Source: Sanderia malayensis (lineage: Eukaryota; Cnidaria; Scyphozoa; Semaeostomeae; Pelagiidae). From it: a stretch of DNA of 64,000 bases. The stretch covers positions 5,499,080 through 5,563,079 of the forward strand of contig RQOL01000466.1 in NCBI GenBank assembly GCA_013076295.1, given 5' to 3'. The notes under the pieces are model-generated. The model made no database searches and had not been told where the DNA came from. It saw only the letters and a program-made list of their open reading frames with translations. Shown in pieces: positions 23,301 through 46,356 of this stretch (the first letter of the stretch is position 1; each line of letters opens with the position of its first letter). The position numbers were made by a program, and so were the translations under genes.

Positions 23301-26300
23301 ATTTTGATCATGATGATTATAATAATATAATAATTGTTATGATTTAATTGTGTTGGTTATGATGCTGGTCACTATGATCGCTTTAATATTGCTGGATTGG
23401 CTGAAGAGATGACACGTAGCACACATAGACATAATTAACTAACATAATTATAAAGGATAATATATAAATTCAAAATCTTAGCAGATGTCTATAATTATTT
23501 TGATAAATATAATTCTAAAGTCCAATGATCTTCAGACCATCTGGCTTCAGTTTTAGTTTCGTTTTAACTTATTTATATGCACATAAATTGGAACAGAAAC
23601 TACTTATTAAAACAATAATTATTTAGGAATTTGTGGTTTGTCTTAGCGTGGTTTATGCAACACATGTTCACACTGCTATGTCCCTTGAGAATTGAACCGA
23701 ATAATAGCAGGGGTGCACAGAGAATCTTATATCCACAGTCCACACCAAAACCTCAGACCAGTATGGAAAGTATGGCAGACTCACACCCGAGATTTTTTTT
23801 GTAAATTGTCATTGCACACTTGATAAATTGGGTGTGTCCGAAACATAAGGGCGTGGTCTTGATAACCTGACACCTCCTGAGACCAGTGTTTCAGTAATTT
23901 GCCATGAGGGGAAGGGAAATCTGCACCATCGCGCGAAGCGCGAAAAATTTTTTACACTTGCGAGTGGAGTGGGCCTACTTTCAAGTGCAAGTTTCCATCC
24001 TAAATTTGCGAGTTACTGCGAACAAATACAAACTTGGCAACCTAGCATATGAGTATATAAAGTTCATATTGCACACTTGAAGTACATATTTGTTGCATTG
24101 CACACTTGCACACTTGGGATTTTAGGCTGCACACCCGAGATCTCGGCGAAAACTGCCATACTTTCCATACCGGACCTCAGACATATATTGAACTTTGTTT
24201 CGCAAATTCATGTTCTTTGTTTCCATTTTCCTTACTTTTTATTCTTTTTTCAATAACTAAACAGACAAATAGATAATTGTTTTATCTTTGGTTGGTCATG
24301 ATTTCTCACTTAATTTTCATGTTGAATTGGCAGTAAGCCATATTGATTTTGCCTCACGTAATCTAACTTAAAACTTCATGCAATACGCAACATAAAACAG
24401 GGTCTTAATTTTAATGTACGAGCCGTATGTTTTAATAATCCTAATTCCATTTTCCGCTTCATGCTTAAATTGCATGCAATATGGCGGACACCTGGTATCT
24501 TGTGAACTCTTCTCTGTTATTTTATTCAACCCAATCGTCGCCTCCTCTCATCCATGGCAATCAACACCCGAAGCCAGTTAATTTATTATTTCCTATTTTT
24601 CTCCTTTTTTTATTAAAATCCCGCTATCATTTACTTCTGGAGATAAGATATTGAGTACCTTGATAAATTTAGATAATCTTGTATTTTATCTGCACGAAAT
24701 AACGGCAAAAGATTTGCAGAAATTGAACTACAGTGAAATACTTGAAGGTTTTATTGTGTTGATAAAACTGATAGACGAACAATGGCGATGTACCGATATG
24801 ACCGTTCTTAGAAATTTCTCTTTCATGATTATCTGAATCAGAATGGATCTATATATCTGTGATTTATTTCAAGGACAACCGTATGCTATAGATCTTTGGA
24901 ATGTTTTCTTAGCAATGAGCGACGTGAGGTGTCATGCTCAACTTTAATCGATATACCACCTTATAGTTGGACAAAACAGTCACGATAATTTAAAATAATG
25001 ACAGTAAATCTTGACTAAAACATGCTAATCAATGCGATCAACAAAATTAATTAAAAAAGCTTCTTTTCCACTCTCCATGCATTGCATGTGCCATGAGATT
25101 GCATGAAACATGTAGCAACTTAGTCCCGTGCGAATTTAACTTTGTTTTATGTTATTGTGTCACGGTGCAAAACAAACTATTTCATGGTTTCCTCTGCTTT
25201 GACGCATTTTGGCTTTTGCAGTGAAAGCATTCTTTATCCCAGCATGATTACAATTAATTGCCCAATTACGTATACATTGATGCACTGCTAAGTCACATTT
25301 CTTCACGAATTTCATGCACGAGTTGCCTTTGCACGAATATACCATGCAGATAATTTCATTGATAAGATCTTGTTCAAGCTTTTAGAGTTAATGTCCAAGT
25401 TTCATAGCCTATTTTCACAAAACTAAAATTCATTGAATGGATATTTTGAGCCTATTTTCAAAATCTTTAAAAATGGGCTCCAACATTTAAACATTTAGTC
25501 TCCAACTTTTACAGATAAAAGGAATACCAATTAACATTTTGATCGAGGATTAAACATGAAATTTCGTCTCTTTCTTCCAATCCGTCGGTCACGTCTCCAA
25601 CATTCAATTCGAAACATAACTTAGTCCTCCCCTGGTATATATCAACGATAGTTACAACGCCTGTATACCGAGTTGAAGAGGCAAATTATTCCTTCAACTT
25701 ACGGTGCAGAGGGTGATAATTAAGATGGTGTCGTATAGTGTTGATTTGGAAATGTTTGCTGAGTTGCAGAACAGTTTGCAGTCTAGTTCATTTTGATAAA
25801 GATAGACTTAATCACATAGTGATTAGTTTATGGGGCTTCTGATCTTTAAATTTCGGATATATTCATTCTAATTTGAAGTAAGCTTCTTTTTTGTGGGTGG
25901 CTGAGAATGGCTAGAAATTTTGAATTAACAATGGTCAGTAATATGAAATTTATTACATCAATAGGATTATCTTCTTTTGAACATTGTTTCTCTTAAAACT
26001 ACTGCTCATAAAATTAAGTTTGTTTCTTTTGGAAATGTATAAACTTATCTAACAAGAAGGAATCGTTTATCGCTTAAAGCGTCCTTGCAAAAATAACTTT
26101 ATCGAATTTTGATGGCCTTAAGCATTTTGGAATGGAAAAGTAGGCCCGAGGTGGTGCCTGTTTACTTGCCTACCCAGACATCAAAAGTGTCTCTACATTT
26201 GTATAAATTTGCCATTCAGTTTTCAACCTTGCATTATCATCGATAATTGCATGCCATCGGAACATCTTTTATTAAATTAGCCAAATCTCTACGCGTTTCA

Positions 26301-29300
26301 TGTCCCTACGTGCCGTTCTGAGAACTTTTTATTTCACATTTTTTCTTTTTCAATGAGTTGGTTTATATTATCTATCCTTTTTTATCTTGTTTTGTAGAAT
26401 CATGACAACCATGATTGATCGGAGCTTTTCTAGAGATAATATTGTGCTAAGCAACGGCTTATTCATCTGTCTAGGTCAAATTAGCATCATATTTGCGTTA
26501 TGCTTTGCTCAAAAAAATATATCCAAAATGTCTGCTGCTCTCAAAAACTTTCAGCTTCTTTATCTTCTGGTAGGTCAGAGTGCAGTTACTACAGTGCTGG
26601 AGCCAAAGGGGGGCAAAGGGGGCAAATAAAGTACGGGTTCCCTTATTTTTTCTTCACTTCTTGCAAAAGCAAGGCGCGTCCTAATAAAAAGGTCGTGGTC
26701 TTGACAATTGAACCCCCATTACCATACTTTCCCCTTCCCCCGCCACTTAGCTATAGGTAAGCATGGAATGTGACGTGGCTTCATAGCTTTGTGTAGTTAG
26801 TAGCAGGAAGTTTGAGCAGGAGATTGGGGCCGATAAATTGCATCTTGGGTAAGGCAGGAGAGAAACTCGGTTTTATAGAACTCCAACACCGACTTACCAG
26901 TAATCATTCCAAAGTAGAAGTTAAAGTACATTAAATGTAGAAGCTGAAAGTAGAATTTCATCACATTGTTTGAGCAGTTGTCTATGCTAACAGATATAAT
27001 GCCTGCTATGTTATGTGATGTATTTGGTAGAGACAATAGTTTTTGATTGTCAAACTTCGTCAATGTCTCAGGGCGTTTTTTACAAAGATAAATTGATAGA
27101 TTATTTTATCTTGCTTTTACTAAATCCTGAAAAGAAGTAACAAACAAATTCCACTTTTGTTGAGGCTAAGACCTGATCCAATTATAGCGAAAGATGTGTC
27201 GTCTTTTAATCATAAGATATTAACGACAAAATAATTTGTCAATTTCTCACTTTAATTCAATTTCGTGTTCACTCACGGCAGCTTGAAATAAAACAACTGC
27301 TAATGGGAAGATCGAGCTTGCATCGTGGATTTTAAGTCTATGACGAAACAGACATGATTTCTTTGCCGAAGGAATTTCTTGTTTTTTGTCTCTGTTCATT
27401 CTTTACTGACTACGATATTATTAAATATGGTATTGCAATAATTTTCTAAATTCAATTATATCCTGCACGGATAAGTGATTGTTTTCTTCTGACATTCACC
27501 AAAAGAGACATATTTAAGTTTGGGAAGAGACGTCCTTTATTCGCAATAATTATAGTATTCATTAGCTTTGGACTTTGTGGTCTGTTAGTAATGTCACGAC
27601 AAGACAGGGATTCAAGGTGGCCAGCTATTTTGCATTTCTATTTAACGAATTCAAATGTCCATCCACCATAGACAGAAAAAGGAGCCAGGAAATTATGCAA
27701 TGCTCATTTAGGCCAGCGCGCAAACAATCCTTCAATAAACGCACATTCAAGACCTTTGAACGTTATAATTATCAGTTTCCTTTTCATTTCTTTATTTATA
27801 AGTTGTTTATTGCTGTCGCATTCTACTTAGTCAAGCAATTGCTTATTGATGCATGCACTGTCATAATGATGATGATCATAATTGTCTTTTCTTTCTTTTT
27901 AGGTGAGAATCGTGAGTGCATGAACTGTGGAGCAACATCAACACCACTCTGGAGGCGCGATGCTCATGGTCATTACTTGTGCAATGCTTGTGGATTATAT
28001 CACAAAATGAATGGAGCAAGTCGACCTTTAATCAAACCGAAAAGGAGACTGGTAAGTGAACGCTTTCTCTGTCCTCGTTTTGAGACTAACCTCGGTTAGA
28101 TATTGGTATTTAATGAAGACTTCATCCAGTTGAAGACTTTTCATACAAGCGACTGAAAACGCATGTAACTTTGATTTCTGGGTCAAATTATTCTTATTCA
28201 ACTTTAAACCAAGACTTGAAAATTATAGGCCGTTTTTGTGGTTGTTTCATTTGATTATCTGGCTCTACCTTCTTTGACAAACTTCATTTTCTTTTGATAT
28301 TGCAAACAACACATCTTTTCATATGAAAATAAGTTTATCAATTTTTAAATTAATCCAATAGTTTCCAATTTCTTTTCAGCTGTCTTTCATTCATACTCCG
28401 CATAAAATAAAGCTTGCGAAAGTTAATGTAATAAAACATAGATTAAACTGCAAGTGTTTACACAACCTCGAAAATTAGATAAGACAGTGAAACTTGTTTG
28501 TTTAAGTAATGCAAATGCAGCCAAGACAATGCGAAACAAATATTCCTGTGCCTAATTTGAGTGTGTCCAATTGAAGCTAAAAATTTTCATCATATTGTGA
28601 ATTTATGTTACAAGTATCAGTACAACATTTTCAAACGCAAAAATACTACAAAGCCCTAGTCTTGTTCTCTAATAATCCCCGCTTATTGAAACGAGATTTT
28701 GAATTGAGCCCTCACCTTGTTTTTGACAAAACCTATTTGGTTGAGCATTCATCCACATTCAAACAAAAAAATCAAAATACTTTGATGGCACGTTTTACTG
28801 TTTTTACTGCTAGCATTTTCAACATCAAATTTCATGCGGTTTATGGTCATGGTTTTCTCGTTTTGTTCTGTCTTCCCTTAGCAATAAGCCTCTTTCTAGA
28901 ACCTCAAAAATTGAGTAAGCGCCCCGGGATTTAATAGAGCTTTCAGATTGGGACACTAGTCCCCAGTTGTCGCCTGGGTCGAACTCGTGATTCGTCTGAA
29001 CTCGATGAGAAAATATAGGGGGAGTGCGTGTAGCGCATACAAATTCACTATTGGTGAATGGCGTGGTACCTAAACATTTCCTTCGTCCCCCCTCCCCCTT
29101 TTTAAGGCTGGCGTCGCCCCTGAGAGCTTTTTCCGTCGCTATCTCAGAAAACAATTGGTCTCAATTTGAAGTTATAAACAATGCTGAAAAACATCGATTT
29201 TTATCTCTTTATTTTTCTTACTTAGTCGCAATCAAGAAGAACAGGGATAGCTTGCTCCAATTGCAAAACTGCGCAAACAACACTGTGGAGGCGCAATGCT

Positions 29301-29879
29301 AATGGTGAACCTGTTTGCAATGCTTGTGGGTTATACTTTAAGCTACACAAGGTACGTTGTTGCTTTTGCTTGTTATTTTGTAACTGTACTTTGAGATACA
29401 TTCACTTGCATAGGCCAGAGGTTTCAGTGTTTCCTTTGTATCTATATGTTTTGTGTGTCGTTCTCTACTTGCATGGAAGTCATCAAAGTGCACATAAAAA
29501 GTATACCGAACAAATATAATTGAACTAAAATTTCACATCATAGCAAATCCACTATCTATTGCATACAGTTAGTTGGTAGTGATAGCGATAAAACATGTCA
29601 ACTAATGAGATAATTATTGAATCTACATTTCTATTAATCTAGGTAAACAGACCCATGACAATGAAAAAGGAAGGTATACAAACTAGGAATAGAAAAACAT
29701 CTGGAAAAAGTAAAAAGCAGAAAAATAAAGATGCAACTTTCCCTTGTCATTCACGCGATGTGCTACATCAAGGTTTGTCATACCAGCATCCCTTGCATGC
29801 CCCGACGTTAATTTCTGAATCCTATTCAAGTGCATCGAGTTCGCAAATTATTGGTAGTTCAAATGTAAAAACATGTTGA
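20341..29879 (+). CDS. GATA: GATA transcription factor with two zinc fingers
   Basis: Four exons join in phase: 20341-21085, 27903-28051, 29226-29351 and 29643-29879 (TGA), 418 residues. Exon 1 encodes a low-complexity region of about 248 residues rich in His, Ser, Asn and Gly, typical of a GATA activation domain. Exon 2 has the N-terminal finger [15 protein letters not shown] ... [12 protein letters not shown] followed by [10 protein letters not shown]. Exon 3 has the C-terminal finger [15 protein letters not shown] ... [12 protein letters not shown]. Exon 4 continues [18 protein letters not shown], the basic tail that contacts DNA, then a Ser-rich tail. Both CX2C-X17-CX2C fingers are complete. 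Introns between the fingers match the usual animal arrangement. The protein should bind WGATAR sites in the nucleus. Whether it is closer to vertebrate GATA1/2/3 or GATA4/5/6 cannot be said without a tree. The 6.8 kb first intron is a likely place for enhancers. Confidence 0.95.
21086..27902 (+). other. GATA intron 1, 6.8 kb
   Basis: GT at 21086 and AG at 27901-27902, with a pyrimidine-rich acceptor. The intron separates the activation domain from the first finger. I see no exon inside. It contains the MITE at 23,758-24,173, AT-rich palindromic stretches and a few G-runs (about 26,605-26,630). Its size is unusual here, since most other introns are 80-600 bp. Confidence 0.75.
23758..24173. mobile_element. 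hAT-type MITE, 416 bp, in GATA intron 1
   Basis: The ends read CCAGTATGGAAAGTATGGCAG on the left and CTGCCATACTTTCCATACCGG on the right, 21-bp inverted repeats with one mismatch. A perfect 8-bp duplication, acctcaga, flanks it at 23,750-23,757 and 24,174-24,181. Just inside each end is a copy of 'acacccgag'. The interior has several 'cacacttg' and 'gtgcaagt' words and no coding frame. The 8-bp duplication suggests mobilisation by a hAT transposase. The ends differ from those of the hAT element at 11.3 kb, so it is a separate family. Confidence 0.85.
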
Positions 29880-30311
29880 CGATAAAAAGAATCGTGTGTT
29901 GATGTTGATGCCAGAAATATCTTTACCACATCGAATAACTTTGATACCAAGGGATGACATTCAGAATCATGCATTACAACTATGTCACGTTGATTGACCA
30001 ATGAACTGGTATCAATAGCCTTAATTCTGCCTCTTATGTACTTTTCATCGTTTCAAGATGTGTATACTGTTTCCATTGCTGATCGTCATCTCGTGCCATT
30101 AAGCATTGCAGTCCCTTCATAGTAATCAAGAGTATCAACAGCCATTTGTAATAAAGAGAACATCTGCCAAAATTTCGGTCTTTAGCTTCTGTTTGAGTAT
30201 GTTGATTGTTTAAACTGGTTTTCTTTAAGAATTTGAAGTGATTGGTTGAGTCGTATGATAGTAATGAGAAATATTATTCTTAGTTGGAATTTATACCTTT
30301 GTATATTCAGT

Positions 30312-32033
30312 TCATGGATGGTCGTTCCTTTCTCGTCTTCGGCGATGAAAACGAAAATGGAACCATAGATCAAAAGACATAGCTGCGGTATGGAATCTGT
30401 AGAATGTGACAATCGGATAGATAAACGTGAATAGCTTATTCCAAATGTCTATTCCAAAGGCTCTGGGTCCACAGGGATATGAATAAGATCCAAAGTTCTT
30501 CATTTCAAAAAATGCATCAAGTATCCAAAATCCAAGGTTGGTAAACAATAAAAACAAACTGTTTTGTCGAAGAACTTTTGCTGGCGCAATTTGATTATCT
30601 TGGTCCATGTTTGTTTCGTATTTGTGACATTGGTACAGAGTGCAAGTCTGAACAAGTCGTTGAATAAATTGCACCAGTTCACTTACCAACATAAAACTCA
30701 CCATTTCTTTGTCAACAATTGTGCAATTGATAGTGCCTAGGAAAACTAGCACATCAAAAAGTATTCCCCAAAATAGACTGAAAAATAGCAAAATGTCATC
30801 TGGTCTTGCACTTGTGTTTTCATGTTTTGTGAAGAATTTTGAAACCACGCTCAACATTCGAATACAAGAAAATACCATGATACAGCAAAGTAAAAAAAAG
30901 TATATGTAATATATTTTGAGGTAAATTGGATAAGCGTCGGTGTTCTCTACAAGTGCAAGCATTATTTCACAAATTACAAGAATTATTGCAGAAATAATAC
31001 CGAATAACATTCCTGGTTGCATTCTTGGTTGTTGTGCACGGTCATTCATGACATTGTCAACAATGTCGTCACCATCATCCCCATTTATATTATTATCCTC
31101 GTTATCGTTTATTTGCGAAAAAGCTTTCATATTTCCAATAATTCCATACAGAATACCAGCAACTATTAAAGAGTATTCCAAGGTAAATGGCGTCAAATAA
31201 TCGTCAAAAGTATCGACAAATTTTTCGATTAGATCAATTGTTGAATTTGCTGGTTGAATTTTCTTCATTTCTGACTCGAAGAGGTGCGTCTCGTCGGAAA
31301 CATTCATCAGCCAGATGCAAATATTCACTGCTATTGTATGAAAAAGCAGAAATTTCACATACCATTTGTTATTAAAAGTTGCATTCCAAAATGATTGTGA
31401 AAATGCTATTTGCAATACGACAAATACCAAGCGAGTACCAGAATATAAAACATCAATTTTGGTCATAGCACGGTTGTTTATAACAACAGGTCGATCTATC
31501 GTCATTTGTACGGAATACAACAACCAAATCGTACAAAGTAGCAATGTTCCTATGCCAAAAACATAAAGGCCAACCAATAAATAATGTATCGAGAAATTCG
31601 TCGATGAAGATGACTTGTTGCACCTTACCATGTTTCGGTCTGAGCGTTTGCATATGCAATAAAAAATACCAATTATGCTGATGCCCATTAAACCTATTAA
31701 TATTATCTTCAAATTGACATGTGCAAGAATTATATTTTCTTTTCCTTCTTGATCATCGATCTGGCGGATGCCATCAGCAATTGTGAAGCCAATAAATATG
31801 ATGGTTAAAGTTGTTGCCCAGATCTGCGTAAGAATTGAGGCAGTCAACACATCACAACTAGGGATAATTTTTGACTTGCATAAACCCCAACAAATGAGCA
31901 TGCAATTCACAATGCCACTGCAACAGTTTGTGTCGTCAATTTCATTTGGAAGAAGACGTTCTTGCATTTCCCCGTGAAGATTAGCCATTTTTAATAGTCC
32001 ACTCCGAAGACCGTTTTTAGTTTCCTTCTTCAA
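30312..32033 (-). CDS. OTOP: Otopetrin-family proton channel, intronless
   Basis: A single 573-codon frame encodes a multi-pass membrane protein. Hydrophobic segments recur throughout (for example TLTIIFIGFTIADGI, IILIGLMGISIIGIFYCI, SIHYLLVGLYVFGIGTLLLC, YSLIVAGILYGIIG, MLFGIISAIILVICEIMLAL). The C-terminal signature is typical of otopetrins: LGFWILDAFFEMKN, then WNKLFTFIYPIVTFYRFHTAAMSFDLW. About 12 membrane helices are expected in the two-halves otopetrin fold; the length is normal. Otopetrins conduct protons into cells in response to acid, for example in sour taste or biomineralising tissue. An inner Met (MANLHG, 16 residues in) could also be the start. The lack of introns, beside intron-rich neighbours, suggests retroposition or lineage-specific intron loss. 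The 3' end faces the GATA gene across about 430 bp. Confidence 0.9.
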   Translation of the reverse strand: MKKETKNGLRSGLLKMANLHGEMQERLLPNEIDDTNCCSGIVNCMLICWGLCKSKIIPSCDVLTASILTQIWATTLTIIFIGFTIADGIRQIDDQEGKENIILAHVNLKIILIGLMGISIIGIFYCICKRSDRNMVRCNKSSSSTNFSIHYLLVGLYVFGIGTLLLCTIWLLYSVQMTIDRPVVINNRAMTKIDVLYSGTRLVFVVLQIAFSQSFWNATFNNKWYVKFLLFHTIAVNICIWLMNVSDETHLFESEMKKIQPANSTIDLIEKFVDTFDDYLTPFTLEYSLIVAGILYGIIGNMKAFSQINDNEDNNINGDDGDDIVDNVMNDRAQQPRMQPGMLFGIISAIILVICEIMLALVENTDAYPIYLKIYYIYFFLLCCIMVFSCIRMLSVVSKFFTKHENTSARPDDILLFFSLFWGILFDVLVFLGTINCTIVDKEMVSFMLVSELVQFIQRLVQTCTLYQCHKYETNMDQDNQIAPAKVLRQNSLFLLFTNLGFWILDAFFEMKNFGSYSYPCGPRAFGIDIWNKLFTFIYPIVTFYRFHTAAMSFDLWFHFRFHRRRRERNDHP

Positions 32034-32636
32034 GCTGAATTCAAGTGTTTCGGTATTCTGTCTGAATACTTCATGTGGCCTTTCTATAGTCTCCTTTTGT
32101 CATAATGTTTGACCTCACGACAAAAAGCAGCAGAACATCCTTCTGAGAAATAAATTCTAATCACATCCGGTTGGTCGTTGGTTTGTCAGGAGATAACACG
32201 TGGCTCCGGCTTATTGTTCATACCGCAAAATACTCATAAAATCTCCAGCAAGCCCCAGGGAGGGTGATCGGTGCGTTGGGGGGGGGGGATAAACAGAGGA
32301 GAGGATCTTTACAGAGAAGTACATATTTGGAAATGTCAATATAATCAAGCCATTAGCCAGTGGTTTAAGAATTCTAGAAAAAAGGCCTAATGTTAAAATC
32401 TGTGATTTGAAAAAGGGCCTATTAAAGAAGGGACAGATTGAGAGTGCTGGCTAAACCATCGGGCTAAACAGGTCCGTAATTTAGTGTAATGTTGCTTGCA
32501 TTGTAAGGCAGACGCATGCGCAACTCAGTCGAGCCCAGGTCATATCAACCAGATTCAGGGTAATTGTTCATAACGAGCTTTATTTGCGTTGATTTGATTA
32601 CTTGTTAAACAATTTGAATCGTTTCAACCAAATAAA

Positions 32637-33713
32637 TGCGACACTTGCACCTTTTCGATCATCGGGTGCAGTAGCGTGGAGGTAGAGCTACGGGGTGCGC
32701 ACCGACCAGGTGAGTGGTTCGAGACCAGGTGAGAGTAAGTACAAAATTTATCTCAATTTATCTAACCGCAACTGTGACTATATCTCCTTATGCTTCTGCA
32801 CCTCTGTCTGCAACTATAGGTCTCTCTCCAACTGTATCTACATCTCTGTCTGCGACTATAATAAGACTTTATGCAACTGTACACCTCTGTCTGCAACTAT
32901 AAGTCTCTCTGCAGCTGTAGCTACATCTCTGTCTGTGACTATCAGTCTGTCAGTATCTGTACCTCCATCTGTCCTGATATTAACGCAAGCGAGCGCGGTT
33001 TCGAAGCAAATTACAGCAAAGGGTCATTGCGCGAATGGTTGTAACTCAGAGGGGACATTGAGCTCCCCGTTAAAAACTAAGGGGAGGCGGATCAACTTTT
33101 TGTTACAAGAAAGAGCTCTAGAGATTAGAAAAAGCGAATTTATGTCCCCCTTGTTTTTACTCAATTTGCGCGATGTCGCCCTGTGGATTTTTAGCAATCG
33201 CGCGCTGTTCCCTTACTGCCTCCAAGCGCGTTGAATGCTTTAATTACGTAGTTACTTTAAATATTTTTATATATTTTAAAGCTAACTTAATTAAGCGATA
33301 ATTTAATGGCAATTGACACAGTGAACCTTAACCCTACTTAAAGTTTAAGTTTTAATTGCAGATGAAACCAAATTCGCAGTTACAGATGAATTGAGTTGCA
33401 CACAGACAGACTTATAGCTGCAGAGAGATTTACTATAGAAACAGACATAGATACAGTTGAAGAGAGAGATGAAGATACAGAGAGACTATAGTCGCAGACA
33501 GAGATGTAGATACAGTTGGAGAGAGACTTATAGTTACAGACAGAGGTGCAGTGGTAGAAGGAGATTTAGTCGCAGATGCGGTTAGATAAATTGAGTTAAA
33601 TTTTGTACTTACCTTTACCTTGTCTCGAACCACTTACCTGGTCGGTGCGCACCCCGTAGCTCTACCTCCACGCTACTGCAACCGATGATCGAAACGGTGC
33701 TAGTGTCATTGTT
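32637..33713. repeat. Palindromic pair of SINE-like repeats
   Basis: Two copies of one sequence lie tail to tail: about 32,637-32,995 (+) and about 33,395-33,713 (-). Both start with a tRNA-like head: tagcgtggaggtagagc resembles an A box, and ggttcgagacc, about 40 bases on, matches the Pol III B box. After the head comes a tandem array of about 51-bp units built from 'ctctgtctgcaactata' and 'tctctccaactgtatctaca'. The spacer of about 400 bp contains an unrelated g/c-rich part. Frames with repeated SLSATISLS and CTSVC words arise only from the tandem units and are not genes. A composite of two SINEs or an inverted duplication both fit. Confidence 0.7.
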
Positions 33714-33749
33714 ATTATTGTTCATCCAATTCAGTTGAAAATTTAATCA

Positions 33750-33812
33750 GATAAACAGTGATGTCATGGTCTCAATTGGATTCGAACAACAGACTCATTC
33801 GGCTGCCACAGG
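33750..33812 (-). repeat. tRNA-like fragment (SINE head?)
   Basis: On the minus strand a B-box-like gttcgaatcc follows ggcagccgaatgagtctgttg. No cloverleaf can be completed, so it is not called a tRNA. It stands close to two other tRNA-like stretches, which suggests SINE remains. Confidence 0.4.
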
Positions 33813-33924
33813 GAATTTTCATAGCGCAACTGCAATCGCTTTTCGAATAAATAATAATGTTGTTCTTATTTCTTTCGATTTATATAATTTGTTCGTAAAA
33901 TATTATAATTAATTTATTGGTGTC

Positions 33925-33980
33925 GGGATTTGAACCACTTGCTTCATCGATTCCCACTGCTACAAGCGATGATTGAAGAG
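33925..33980 (-). repeat. tRNA-like fragment with perfect B box (SINE head?)
   Basis: On the minus strand ggttcaaatcccgac follows gtagcagtgggaatcgatgaagcaagt. The B box ggttcaaatcc is perfect, but an acceptor stem and anticodon arm are not evident. Most likely a tRNA-derived repeat. Confidence 0.45.
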
Positions 33981-34215
33981 ATGTTAATGTTGTTTATATC
34001 ATAAACATGTCGTTTAAAATATCAATATTCTTTAATTCTTCCAAAATGAGTTTTCCTGATTTCGAGGAATCTTCATAGGAGAAAAAGAAGAAATAAGCAA
34101 GACTTATCGACCTATATTAATCTTAGTATAACCAATATGAAACAACCAACTTCTCTCCCAAATATATACAAATTTCTCTCCTAAATATTTACAATAATGA
34201 AAATGCGAATGTTTT

Positions 34216-46356
<12,141 letters not shown>

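Noticed and set aside
32695..33234. 179-codon frame and its partners with SLSATISLSV repeats
   Set aside because: They come from the tandem body of the SINE-like inverted repeat and have no start or splice context.
33925..33980. Functional tRNA gene
   Set aside because: The B box is perfect, but acceptor and anticodon stems cannot be formed; treated as a tRNA-derived repeat.
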